From assembly GCF_008041945.1 (NCBI RefSeq), contig NZ_VKAD01000003.1, forward strand, positions 1 through 64,000: DNA of 64,000 bases. The letters are read 5' to 3'. Under the pieces are notes generated by a model. The model did no database searches and had not been told where the DNA came from. It saw only the letters and a program-made list of their open reading frames with translations. The position numbers and the translations under genes are program-made. How positions within the stretch are numbered: position 1 is the stretch's first letter; each line of letters starts with the position of its first letter. This DNA comes from Reinekea thalattae. GTDB lineage: Bacteria > Pseudomonadota > Gammaproteobacteria > Pseudomonadales > Natronospirillaceae. Shown in pieces: positions 48,474 through 56,162 of the stretch.

Positions 48474-49165
48474 AAGGCTGCATCCTGCTTCGGCGCTGTT
48501 AACGAGAGTTGCTGATCGAAAAATCGAGACAGCTGTTTGTCATGGCTGACAAACAGTAATGTTGCTTGAATATCGCTGCATTTTTGCTGCAAGGTTTCCA
48601 TAAAGTGGCCAACGTTTTCTTGGTCCAAGGCCGAAGTGGGTTCGTCTGCAATAATAATTTTAGGGTTGCCAATGAGCGCTCTAGCGGCAGCGACTCTTTG
48701 TTGTTGGCCGACGGATAAACGCATGACAGAGGTATGAAACAAAGGCTTTGGAATGTTTAAGCTGTCGAGTGCGTACTCGGCTGCTTTGCTCGGTGAGCCG
48801 TATTGATCGGTTGCCTTTTGAGCGCGAGCTTTGGAGGCATGGCATGGTAATAGAACGTTTTCGATAACCGACAAATAAGGCAGCAGATTGAACTGCTGGA
48901 AAATATAACCGATGTTATCCGCCCGGAATTGATCACGAGCCGAGGCTGATAATTGACTGAAGTTTTGCCCAAGTATGGATAGCTGACCTGTTGAGGGTGT
49001 TAATACACCGGCGAGTATATTGAGTAGTGTGCTTTTACCGCTGCCACTGGCTCCTTGAATAAAAAATCGATCGCCTTCGTTTATGTGCAAATTATCAATT
49101 GAAAGTATCGGCGTGGATTGTCCCGGCCAGCGGTGCTGCAGGGCGTCGATCGATATAGCACTCAT
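48470..49165 (-). CDS. ABC transporter ATPase (LolD/MacB type)
   Basis: A 231-residue ATPase. Walker A is GASGSGKST, the signature LSVGQQQRVA and Walker B IIIADEPTSALD. The N-terminal part resembles LolD/MacB ATPases, matching the FtsX-like permease next door. ATG at 49165 is preferred over an in-frame GTG two codons upstream because AGGTAGG lies just before it. It is translationally coupled to the permease (ATGA overlap). The upstream terminator at 49225-49250 separates it from the His-rich gene, so read-through or a second promoter is needed. Confidence 0.9.
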   Translation of the reverse strand: MSAISIDALQHRWPGQSTPILSIDNLHINEGDRFFIQGASGSGKSTLLNILAGVLTPSTGQLSILGQNFSQLSASARDQFRADNIGYIFQQFNLLPYLSVIENVLLPCHASKARAQKATDQYGSPSKAAEYALDSLNIPKPLFHTSVMRLSVGQQQRVAAARALIGNPKIIIADEPTSALDQENVGHFMETLQQKCSDIQATLLFVSHDKQLSRFFDQQLSLTAPKQDAAL

Positions 49166-49224
49166 GTTCACCTACCTGTAATTGGCTGATAAATCGCTCT
49201 GTTGGTCTGAGTCTCACACAGTAA

Positions 49225-49250
49225 AAAAAGGGGCCTTGATGCCCCTTTTT
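49225..49250. terminator. Terminator between zrgA-like gene and ABC genes
   Basis: AAAAAGGGGC and GCCCCTTTTT form a 10-bp stem over CTTGAT with runs on both sides. It would reduce transcription of the ABC genes relative to the His-rich gene. Confidence 0.85.
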
Positions 49251-49271
49251 AGTCGCAGTCGTTAAGGATGG

Positions 49272-49955
49272 TTAGAATTTGACGCGGTTATGTTTAGCGT
49301 CTGCTTCGATCAGGCCAACCTTCTCACCGATGATATATTCAACATCGATGTCTTCAAAGAGCGGGAACGCTTTAAATAATGCTAAATCGGCATCTTTTAG
49401 GCGGTCAACGTTATCGCAGTGGAAAGTCCAATGAACATGAATGTCTGAATGAGCTGAGTGTTCGTGTTCATCATGATCGTGTTCCGCGTGCTCGTCATGG
49501 TCGTGCCCATGTTCGTCATGATCATCGTGGTCGTGTTCTTCATGATCATGTTCCGCGTGTGCGTGCTCATCATGCTCATGCTCGTCGTGGCCGTGTTCTT
49601 CGTCACCATGAAAGTGCTCACGCACCTCATCCATGATTTCAGATTCAATACGTGTTTCGTCGGCTTCAAATTCACATTTGGCGCGTTTGCTGAACTGTAC
49701 CAATTCATCGCCTTCTTCAAGCGTATGGCGAGCATGGTGAGCAAGCTCCCACTGTTCTTCGTTTTCTGGCATATGTTCAAAACCAATCAGGTTGTAAGCT
49801 GGCGACTCAAGAACAACCTGCAGGTGATCGCCTTCTTGGGCGATAAGTAATTTAGCGGCGCCGTGTACATGAGCACCGTGTTGGCGTTCTGTTTCGGCTT
49901 GTGCGACGTTTAAAGTGGCCAATGCAATGGCTGAAGCCAGGGTGATTTTGTTCAT
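49272..49955 (-). CDS. zrgA: ZrgA-type zinc-binding protein (DUF2796)
   Basis: A 227-residue exported protein: a signal peptide (about residues 1-20), the DUF2796 region with RQHGAHVHGAAKLLIA and the C-terminal HVHWTFHC domain. An extreme His/Asp/Glu-rich stretch (residues 114-180) has roughly every third residue histidine. In Vibrio cholerae ZrgA is the zinc-binding component of a zinc-acquisition ABC system induced in low zinc. The His-rich tract would chelate many zinc ions in the periplasm. AGGAGCG before ATG is a good ribosome binding site. The coding DNA of the tract is itself a degenerate CATGAY repeat. Confidence 0.88.
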   Translation of the reverse strand: MNKITLASAIALATLNVAQAETERQHGAHVHGAAKLLIAQEGDHLQVVLESPAYNLIGFEHMPENEEQWELAHHARHTLEEGDELVQFSKRAKCEFEADETRIESEIMDEVREHFHGDEEHGHDEHEHDEHAHAEHDHEEHDHDDHDEHGHDHDEHAEHDHDEHEHSAHSDIHVHWTFHCDNVDRLKDADLALFKAFPLFEDIDVEYIIGEKVGLIEADAKHNRVKF

Positions 49956-50049
49956 TAAGACGCTCCTAAAATATGGTTAGCGTGTGTCAGTCGAGTGGTT
50001 AAAGCATCACCATGGGTGAACGCTCTTCGTCAGATTTTTATCTAGGCTA

Positions 50050-50064
50050 TGATACAACGTATCA
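50050..50064. promoter_or_regulatory. Zur-like palindrome upstream of zrgA
   Basis: TGATACAACGTATCA is a perfect palindrome TGATAC-N3-GTATCA located 95 bases before the zrgA start. Zur sites in gammaproteobacteria are palindromes of the kind GTTAT-N-ATAAC. The similarity is moderate, and assignment rests mainly on the gene it precedes. Confidence 0.45.
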
Positions 50065-50137
50065 ATTTAGGGTCAAGCAGCGGATTTTATTCTTGTCGCA
50101 TGTATCATTGGTTATCGGTTTTTTTAAGGCATAAAAA

Positions 50138-50165
50138 AAAGCCGTAGCGCTAACGCTACGGCTTT
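50138..50165. terminator. Bidirectional terminator
   Basis: AAAGCCGTAGCG and CGCTACGGCTTT form a 12-bp stem over CTAA, with an A-run on its left giving a T-run on the minus strand. It ends the SDR gene transcript. Confidence 0.92.
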
Positions 50166-50216
50166 CAATTTTAGTGTCGGCTGGTCTTAAGATGAAAGCC
50201 GAAACCCTATCTAAGC

Positions 50217-50972
50217 TTAGATGCCTAGTGCTTGACCGCCACCAATTTGGATAGTTTCGGCAGTCACGAAAGAAGCGTCTTTGCTTACTAGGAATGAGAT
50301 AACACCAGCAACTTCTTCAGGCTGACCTAAACGACCCAACATAATGCTGTTCGCCCAAGAAGCGAATACTTCAGGCTTAGTTGCTTTAATTTGAGCGTGG
50401 AAAGGCGTGTCGATAGTACCTGGAGATACTGCATTTGCACGAATACCGAACTCAGCAAGTTCTTTAGCAAGAGCACGAGTGAAAGTATGAACAGCCGCTT
50501 TAGACGTACCGTAAATGCCTGCACCAGGACCGCCAGCATTCCAGCCTGCGTTAGAAGTGAAGTTGATGATAGACGCGTTGTCTGATTTCTTTAAGAAAGG
50601 AATCGCAGCGCGAGATACGAAGAAGGCGCTGTCTAGGTTCAGAGCCATTACTTTGCGGAAGAAGTCAGTTTCCATGCCTTCGATTGGGCTACGACCGCCA
50701 AGGCCGCCAGCGTTGTTAACAACAACGTCGATTTTACCGTATTTCTCGCCGACAGATGTCACGGCAGTATTTACAGCGTTTTCGTCAGTTACGTCACAGT
50801 TAACGTATTCTGCTTCAAGACCTGCTGCTTTTAGCTCAGCTACGCGCTCTGCACCTTTAGCATCGTCGATATCACTTAGTACAACGGTGTAGCCATCTTC
50901 AGCTAGACGTTTTGAAACTTGAAAACCGATACCGCCGGTAGCGCCAGTAACTAATGCAACTTGCTTAGACAT
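50217..50972 (-). CDS. SDR-family DEH reductase
   Basis: A 251-residue short-chain dehydrogenase. The Rossmann motif is TGATGGIG, followed by NNAGG and catalytic S140, Y154 and K158 (YGTSK). An aspartate after the second strand (D34) favours NADH over NADPH. In alginate clusters such enzymes reduce 4-deoxy-L-erythro-5-hexoseulose uronate (DEH) to 2-keto-3-deoxygluconate. Here it is the only reductase between PL lyases, KDG kinase and KDPG aldolase, which supports that role. Upstream is a long structured leader and a TTGTA-N-TACNA motif (51143-51153). Confidence 0.82.
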   Translation of the reverse strand: MSKQVALVTGATGGIGFQVSKRLAEDGYTVVLSDIDDAKGAERVAELKAAGLEAEYVNCDVTDENAVNTAVTSVGEKYGKIDVVVNNAGGLGGRSPIEGMETDFFRKVMALNLDSAFFVSRAAIPFLKKSDNASIINFTSNAGWNAGGPGAGIYGTSKAAVHTFTRALAKELAEFGIRANAVSPGTIDTPFHAQIKATKPEVFASWANSIMLGRLGQPEEVAGVISFLVSKDASFVTAETIQIGGGQALGI

Positions 50973-51140
50973 ATTAATATGCTCCTTGATTGAATAGGTT
51001 GTTAGACCTTAAAAATTCATAAAGTGAACAGATGTATTCAAACATCTGAGGTTCCAATTGGAAGGCTGAACCATTAAATATGGTTGGCAGGCCTTAACTT
51101 AAGGCTGGACTGCCTACATTTGACCTTAAACACTTGGTGT
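50973..51140 (-). promoter_or_regulatory. Structured 5' leader of the SDR gene
   Basis: About 165 bases separate the likely promoter from the start codon. On the transcribed strand the stretch folds into four successive stems: GGCAG..CTGCC enclosing GCCTTAA/TTAAGGC (51086-51114), AACCAT/ATGGTT (51069-51085), TTCCAATTGGAA (51052-51063) and CAGATG/CATCTG (51029-51048). No known riboswitch is recognised. Confidence 0.4.
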
Positions 51141-51142
51141 TA

Positions 51143-51153
51143 TTGTATTACTA
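51143..51153. promoter_or_regulatory. FadR-type operator motif (SDR gene)
   Basis: TTGTATTACTA, with nine of ten arm positions matching TTGTA-N-TACAA, overlaps a TACAAT -10-like box on the minus strand. It is part of a set of four such motifs in the alginate locus. Confidence 0.55.
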
Positions 51154-51255
51154 TATGGTTCACTAATAAAAGTTGTTTGACCAGACATTGATATAACACA
51201 GCCGATAAAGCGGATTTTAATCTTGTTGATACCGCCTTGGCATGAGTGTTTGATG

Positions 51256-51687
51256 CTAACTTTTTAGCCTGTTAAGAAAGTTTAAATAGGCTTCAGGGTA
51301 GAGCCTCTTCTGACCGGTTAAAAATTCATCAATCGATACCCAGAATGCACGGAATGGCTCGCCGTTTTCATCACCAATGAATTCCTCTTGGGCATACAGA
51401 TCTTTGTTTTTGAATTGGCCGGCGAACAAAAAGGCAATTTCATGTCTCGGCTCGCCATTTAATGAAAAAACATTTTCAAAAACAGTCGCCGGACTAAGAA
51501 TATCAACGTCGACGTTAATCTCTTCTTTTAATTCTCGAATCGCCGTGTCTTTCGCGGTTTCGCCAAATTCGATACCGCCGCCTAATAGTCGATGAAAGGT
51601 AATGTCTTTGACTGAGTCGTGACCTTTAAATACGAGTATTCGGCCGTTGTGTTCGATATGGCAAAGTGCGATGTTGCGGATATTCAT
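51256..51687 (-). CDS. NUDIX hydrolase
   Basis: A 143-residue protein with NUDIX box GGGIEFGE .. TAIRELKEEINVDV (about residues 35-58). It is of MutT-like length and hydrolyses a nucleoside diphosphate compound of unknown identity. It is unrelated in sequence to the zinc-ribbon NUDIX at 37.5 kb beyond the box. It sits inside the alginate locus region but on its own; a terminator lies 60 bases upstream and a likely promoter/operator of the SDR gene lies downstream, so it is probably not part of the pathway. Confidence 0.85.
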   Translation of the reverse strand: MNIRNIALCHIEHNGRILVFKGHDSVKDITFHRLLGGGIEFGETAKDTAIRELKEEINVDVDILSPATVFENVFSLNGEPRHEIAFLFAGQFKNKDLYAQEEFIGDENGEPFRAFWVSIDEFLTGQKRLYPEAYLNFLNRLKS

Positions 51688-51751
51688 CGAGGCGTTCCTG
51701 TTCAGACTGAATGGATTTTCCCGATGCTATAGTGCAATCATCGCCTAAGTC

Positions 51752-51782
51752 AAAATAAGCCAGTCAACGACTGGCTTATTTT
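51752..51782. terminator. Terminator after PL7 lyase
   Basis: AAAATAAGCCAGTC and GACTGGCTTATTTT form a 14-bp stem over AAC. It ends the minus-strand lyase gene. Confidence 0.93.
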
Positions 51783-51793
51783 ATTGCCGCTGC

Positions 51794-54082
51794 TTACTGC
51801 TGATAACGACCGTGAGACGTTGTTAGTTTGTAGAACGTCACTTGGGCGTAATCGTCAGGGTCACCAGAGTTGTTCTGGTTATAAACGCCAGCTTTGAAGT
51901 ACATGTATTGACCGCCAGCGTCGTAGCCGCTTTGCGACATATCAACCACCTGAGTCACATCAGGCTTGCCATCGCGCATGATGGTGACGGTCATTTCGTT
52001 ACCAACGACAGCAATGCGATAACTAAAGACTTCACCCAGTGCGATGCCATCTTCTGGATCAACAGGGTTACCGTTATATTCGCCGACTAGGTCGTACTTA
52101 ATGTCCGAACCTTCGTTGCGGTTTTCATGCATGAAGTAAACAAAGCCACGCTCATGGTCTGGCAGTTTGCGGTAGTAGAGTCGAATCGGTTCATCGTCAT
52201 TGGCGTGAATCTGACCAATAATAAAGCGACCAACCTGTTCCACAGCACCGGTCGTGGTGGTGTGATCGATCTTCAATGTGGCTTCCATAACGCCATCAAC
52301 ACCGCCAGCGGCTTTTTGATCTGCAATTGGCGCACTGCTGAATACCCAGTTATTTTTGGTGACACCCTTTAGATCGATGTTGGTATCGCCACGGCGCAAC
52401 ATTTGACGCAATTCGGTACGCACATACTTGGTGTTTTTAGAGGTGCGAACGCCTTTGATATAGCTCTTCATCGTTAGGCCGCCATCTGCCGCGGTATAGA
52501 AGAACTCAGGGTGCTGCCAGCCTTGTGCAAGGTATTGTTCCGGCACATCATCAGGCTTGCCGTTAGCGTCGTGGTCTGTCGCGATGGATAGGTACCAACC
52601 CGCCAAATCAAAGTTCATACCCGGTGGCAAGTAAGCTTGAGGCTGTTGCGGCGGGTAGGTTTTTGGTAATGGCATTGGCCACCAGTTTGACGCGCTGTCG
52701 GAACAGCCTTTAAATACTTCTGGGTCGCACACGAGCGGAACATGTTCGCCAAAATCGCCAGGACGTTTTTTGTGCTCAATGGCAAGTTTGGAGAATGTTA
52801 CGTCAAATGCACCGCCAGATTTCGGGCTGATTTGTGGGTAAAGCCCAGCTTTGAAGTAGAAGGTTTCATCTTTCCAAGCGTTGTCGAGCTCTTGGCCAAA
52901 CTTCAGTTTTTTAGTCACACCGCCAGCAGATAACTCGATGCCGTCTGCAGTCATTTTAATTAAATAAACCCATGGCTTGCTTGGGTCTTTAATTTTGCCA
53001 AGACTCACGGAGAAAGCGCTCTTGGTGGTGGTTTTGTTTAAGATGACGCGGATTGGTTTGTCCGAACCTTCCCACAACAGTTTAACCGTGGCCGCGTTGA
53101 TGTCGTGTGCATGGATTTGGCCGAGAACCACTTTCGGGCGGTCAGGAGAAACACCGTCTTTCTTTTTTGGCTCCGCAGGGAACTCGTTGATTTTCAACGT
53201 CGCGCCAAGCGTATGGGTGCCGCCGTCGTAGCCCCAATTTGCTAGGCTAGTTTCACCACAAGGCGTCCAGTTGTGCAGTTCACGCAGCTCGGTACGAATG
53301 TACGTCGTATTTGGTGTGGTGACACCGCCTTCTAAAGGAACACGGAAATGCCAGCCTTCGTTATCAACGCGAAAGTAAGGATTGCTGGTGCTTTCATCTA
53401 GGCTGGTGCCGTCGATTGAGCAATTGTGTGGCAAAATTTCTGCCGCACTGGAATCGCTACCGCTGCCAAAGTGGTTGGCATAAGTCGTCGGTAGAGTGAT
53501 TTTCCAGTCGTCTAATGTGGTGGCTGGGCCATCGTTCTTTTCAATAATTTTCGCCGCTTCAAACTCGGCAATCATCTCTGCGGTAATGATCTCGTCTGCT
53601 GGGCACTCATCACCGCCACTGCAATCGACTGCGCGAAATTCGGTGACACTGTTCCATGCGCTGCCAGAGTTGCCATAGCCAACATACTTAATGTATTTGG
53701 CTTCGATTGGGCTATCGAATGCAAAGCGTTGGTAGCCTAGCGTAATGCCGGCAGAGGTTGTTTTGCCAAGAACGGGCGTCCAATTGGTGCCATCATTACT
53801 GGCTTCAACAGCAAAAGATGAGGTTCGTTCGTTGCCTTTATGGAAGCTTACTTTTGCAGCGTCAAAGCGATAGCTTTTATCGTATTCAAAAATAGCCCAT
53901 TGACCTTCGCCGTTCGAAGACCAACGCGTTTTTAAATCGTCGTCGATCATGAACTCAGGGCCGTTACCGTCGTGTTCACTGGAGGTGACGGAAATTGGAG
54001 TGGCTGCTATAGCAGCGCCCAAGGTAGTAAGTGCGGAAATAGCCGCAGCGGCCGTTAGCCGTTTTCTGTGAGAATATTTCAT
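51794..54082 (-). CDS. Secreted tandem PL7 alginate lyase with CBM32-like module
   Basis: A 762-residue exported enzyme with a signal peptide (about residues 1-27). A discoidin/CBM32-like carbohydrate-binding domain (about 28-152) is followed by two complete PL7 domains. The first (about 190-440) has R263-TEL, Q322-I-H and Y409-FKAGLY. The second (about 490-762), after a Pro-rich linker, has R555-TEL, Q624-I-H and Y728-FKAGVYNQ. These are the three conserved PL7 active-site strands. Both carry QIH, which in characterised PL7 enzymes goes with preference for G-containing blocks. No lipobox is present, so it is likely secreted. It is the extracellular first step of the pathway. Confidence 0.92.
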   Translation of the reverse strand: MKYSHRKRLTAAAAISALTTLGAAIAATPISVTSSEHDGNGPEFMIDDDLKTRWSSNGEGQWAIFEYDKSYRFDAAKVSFHKGNERTSSFAVEASNDGTNWTPVLGKTTSAGITLGYQRFAFDSPIEAKYIKYVGYGNSGSAWNSVTEFRAVDCSGGDECPADEIITAEMIAEFEAAKIIEKNDGPATTLDDWKITLPTTYANHFGSGSDSSAAEILPHNCSIDGTSLDESTSNPYFRVDNEGWHFRVPLEGGVTTPNTTYIRTELRELHNWTPCGETSLANWGYDGGTHTLGATLKINEFPAEPKKKDGVSPDRPKVVLGQIHAHDINAATVKLLWEGSDKPIRVILNKTTTKSAFSVSLGKIKDPSKPWVYLIKMTADGIELSAGGVTKKLKFGQELDNAWKDETFYFKAGLYPQISPKSGGAFDVTFSKLAIEHKKRPGDFGEHVPLVCDPEVFKGCSDSASNWWPMPLPKTYPPQQPQAYLPPGMNFDLAGWYLSIATDHDANGKPDDVPEQYLAQGWQHPEFFYTAADGGLTMKSYIKGVRTSKNTKYVRTELRQMLRRGDTNIDLKGVTKNNWVFSSAPIADQKAAGGVDGVMEATLKIDHTTTTGAVEQVGRFIIGQIHANDDEPIRLYYRKLPDHERGFVYFMHENRNEGSDIKYDLVGEYNGNPVDPEDGIALGEVFSYRIAVVGNEMTVTIMRDGKPDVTQVVDMSQSGYDAGGQYMYFKAGVYNQNNSGDPDDYAQVTFYKLTTSHGRYQQ

Positions 54083-54471
54083 GATGTACCCGTAATAATA
54101 GTTTTATTTTTTTAGGTTGGTATTACGTTTGTTATGCTGCTCAGTACGAGCGGTCTATGCGTTTGTTGTTATTATTATTTTTGGGGCTGAGGCCCTGTCT
54201 GCATATCTTCATACAATATGACTTTGTGCGGCGCGGTACAACGGAAATTTTCAGCTTTGCGGTGGAATTTGCCTTCAGTCAACTTTGCTGGTGGTAAAAA
54301 CCTGATTAACTATTGACCTAAACCGGTGGTCGGTTGCGATATGTCTTTGTTCGGATCGTCGCGAACGGCTGGCTTTTGTAATACAATAGCGCTTTCGATT
54401 TTAACAGCCTGCATTTTCTTGCTGGTCGTTAAAACACGTAGCCACAAGAAGATAAAACGAGGCGTAAGTCC
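54083..54471. other. PL7-eda intergenic region
   Basis: A 389-base divergent promoter region. It holds a perfect TTGTAATACAA palindrome (54376-54386) near the eda side, and half-sites ATACAA (54211-54216) and GTACAA (54236-54241) on the lyase side. No other gene is seen. Confidence 0.6.
54376..54386. promoter_or_regulatory. FadR-type operator motif (eda/PL7)
   Basis: TTGTAATACAA, a perfect palindrome with one central base, 86 bases before the eda start. It overlaps a TACAAT that could be a -10 box. It fits TNGT-N3-ACNA, the general pattern for FadR-subfamily operators. Confidence 0.65.
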
Positions 54472-55113
54472 ATGTCATATGATCAGAAAGTAGAAGCGAT
54501 TCGCAACAAATTGGCGGAAATCAAAATCGTACCGGTATTGGCGGTATCCGATGCTAAATTAGCGCCAATGCTAGGTAAAACTCTATCCGAAAATGGCTTG
54601 CCATGTGCAGAAGTAACCTTCCGTACAGCTGCTGCCGTTGATGTTATGAAAGAAATTCGCAAGGCTTGCCCAGAGATGGTTTTGGGTGCCGGCACCGTGC
54701 TTTCGACTGAGCAAGTCGATATGGCTATCGAAGCCGGTTGTGATTTTGCCGTAAGTCCAGGCTTTAACCCTGAAGTGGTTAAATACGCGATGGAAAAAGG
54801 CTTACCATTTATTCCTGGTGTTAATAACCCAAGCCATGTAGAGCAGGCTATGAGCATTGGCCTTAAAGTATTGAAATTCTTCCCTGCCGGCCCTTCTGGT
54901 GGTGTTGGTATGCTTAAATCATTAAACGCTGTTTACCCAGTAGACTTTATGCCAACAGGCGGCGTTAGCACTTCTAACGCATTAGACTATTTAGGTCTGC
55001 CGAAAGTATTTTGCTGTGGCGGTACTTGGATGGTTCCTGCAGATCTTGTTGACGGTGAAAAGTGGGACGAAATTGCACAACTTACTCGAGATGCAGCGGC
55101 ATTAATTAAGTAA
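54472..55113 (+). CDS. eda: KDPG/KHG aldolase
   Basis: A 213-residue class I aldolase that splits 2-keto-3-deoxy-6-phosphogluconate into pyruvate and glyceraldehyde-3-phosphate. The Schiff-base lysine is K135 in LKFFPAG and the general-base glutamate is E47 in EVTFRT. PTGGV and GGTWM close the site. It is the last step of alginate monomer use here and the usual Entner-Doudoroff enzyme. It has its own promoter, with an operator motif upstream, and ends at a strong terminator. Start at ATG 54472. Confidence 0.95.
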   Translation: MSYDQKVEAIRNKLAEIKIVPVLAVSDAKLAPMLGKTLSENGLPCAEVTFRTAAAVDVMKEIRKACPEMVLGAGTVLSTEQVDMAIEAGCDFAVSPGFNPEVVKYAMEKGLPFIPGVNNPSHVEQAMSIGLKVLKFFPAGPSGGVGMLKSLNAVYPVDFMPTGGVSTSNALDYLGLPKVFCCGGTWMVPADLVDGEKWDEIAQLTRDAAALIK

Positions 55114-55155
55114 GAAGTGCGAACATAACAAGTGATCTCAGCGATCGCTTGAAAC

Positions 55156-55184
55156 AAAAAAGGGCATATGATGCCCTTTTTTTT
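55156..55184. terminator. eda/gntR terminator
   Basis: AAAAAAGGGCAT and ATGCCCTTTTTT form a 12-bp stem with runs on both sides. It ends eda (plus) and gntR (minus). Confidence 0.93.
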
Positions 55185-55190
55185 CGCCGG

Positions 55191-55901
55191 TTAATCGGCG
55201 AGTCGATGTTTGTGCGTCAGCATGAGTGATAAGCAAGCGTTGTAGGCTTCTTCAGACTTTCTCTCGACGATGGCCTGATATATTCGCTGATGCTCTTCAA
55301 GGCAGACACCGCCTTCTTTCGATGAGAATAAAAAGAACCACTTAAAAATCGTCGCCAATACATTGCCGAAAGGCACAAAGAAACTGTTATCCGTGGAAAT
55401 AAAAATCATTCGGTGGAATTGGGCGTCGACCTCAATCCATTCTTTGTGATCAAAATCGTCGGCCAATGCCACCATACGTTCAAAGATGACACTTAATTCT
55501 TCTAGCTGTTCATCGGTTGCAAATTCGGCTGCTAGGGCGCAAGCGCGAGGTTCGATGGCGCGGCGCAGCTCAAGAAATTGGTGATAGATATCAATCGTCG
55601 TCTCGACGTTAACCATCCACTCCAATAGCTGAACGTCGAGGAAGTTCCACTTTGTTTTGTCGCATACTCGGGTGCCGACCTTGGGTTTAGATTCAACCAT
55701 GCCTTTTGAATAGAGCATTTTAATGGCTTCACGAAAGGCGGTACGGCTGACGCCCATCATCGCACATAGCACTGGCTCGCTGGGAAGGGTGTCGCCTTCT
55801 TTGATTTCACCCGATAAGATTTTGACCGCTATTTCGCGGGCAACCTGTGCATTGAGATTCTTTCTCTCAAGCCCTAGGTTGGTATATTGTGTACCACCCA
55901 T
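55191..55901 (-). CDS. FadR-family GntR regulator of alginate locus
   Basis: A 236-residue regulator. The winged helix-turn-helix (about residues 15-80) has LPSEPVLCAMMGVSRTAFREAIKML, the GntR pattern. The C-terminal FCD (FadR) all-helical effector domain (about 90-235) has the metal/effector histidines DAQFHRMIF and EHQRIYQAI. It likely senses a pathway intermediate such as KDG or DEH, by analogy with regulators of hexuronate use. The ATG at 55901 has AGGAAG six bases upstream. Its own gene begins inside a TGGTA-N7-TACCA palindrome (55880-55896), a possible autoregulatory site. Confidence 0.85.
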   Translation of the reverse strand: MGGTQYTNLGLERKNLNAQVAREIAVKILSGEIKEGDTLPSEPVLCAMMGVSRTAFREAIKMLYSKGMVESKPKVGTRVCDKTKWNFLDVQLLEWMVNVETTIDIYHQFLELRRAIEPRACALAAEFATDEQLEELSVIFERMVALADDFDHKEWIEVDAQFHRMIFISTDNSFFVPFGNVLATIFKWFFLFSSKEGGVCLEEHQRIYQAIVERKSEEAYNACLSLMLTHKHRLAD

Positions 55902-55903
55902 TA

Positions 55904-55931
55904 TTGACTTCCTTATTGTTATTTTTATAAC
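55904..55931 (+). promoter_or_regulatory. Sigma70 promoter candidate (plus strand)
   Basis: TTGACT (55904-55909), 16-base spacer, TATAAC (55926-55931), pointing away from gntR into the gntR-kdgK gap, where no plus-strand gene exists. It would start a short RNA near 55938. Confidence 0.4.
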
Positions 55932-55937
55932 CACAGG

Positions 55938-56109
55938 CCTAGTGCCACCAGACCGAATGGTGTTAGCTACGTTTAGCCAAATCGTTTAACGACAGAACGT
56001 TGATAGTGCTGTGTAATCACTTAAGGGTGATGTATTCACCCTCAAGCGTAAGGACTTACTAGAACAAATTTTGCAGTGTTGGCCGCATTTGCGCGGCCTT
56101 TTTATTATT
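55938..56109 (+). ncRNA. Candidate small RNA, about 170 nt
   Basis: A plus-strand promoter-like sequence stands upstream. A clear rho-independent terminator lies at 56081-56109, with no plus-strand gene before it to terminate. Between them are predicted stems CACCA/TGGTG (55946-55962), AACG/CGTT (55990-56003 region) and GGGTGA/TCACCC (near 56026-56042). No open frame of note is present. It could be an sRNA of the alginate regulon or simply an antisense leader of gntR. The evidence is structural only. Confidence 0.35.
56081..56109 (+). terminator. Orphan plus-strand terminator
   Basis: GGCCGC (56081-56086) pairs with GCGGCC (56093-56098), followed by TTTTTATTATT. The T-tract is on the plus strand only, while both flanking genes are on the minus strand. 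Confidence 0.7.
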
Positions 56110-56162
56110 CGCCGGTCTTTGTTCCATGACCGTAGTGCTTTGCTGGCAGTACTTCGTATTTG

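Noticed and set aside
49379-49850. Plus-strand frames opposite the His-rich zrgA
   Set aside because: Val/Met/Phe-rich or Arg/His-rich composition is the direct result of reading the CATGAY repeat on the other strand or frame; not a gene.
55880-55896. TGGTA-N7-TACCA palindrome in the gntR start region as a fifth regulon operator
   Set aside because: It lies inside coding sequence and its spacing differs from the TTGTA-N-TACAA set. It may be autoregulatory, but I do not count it with the four operators.
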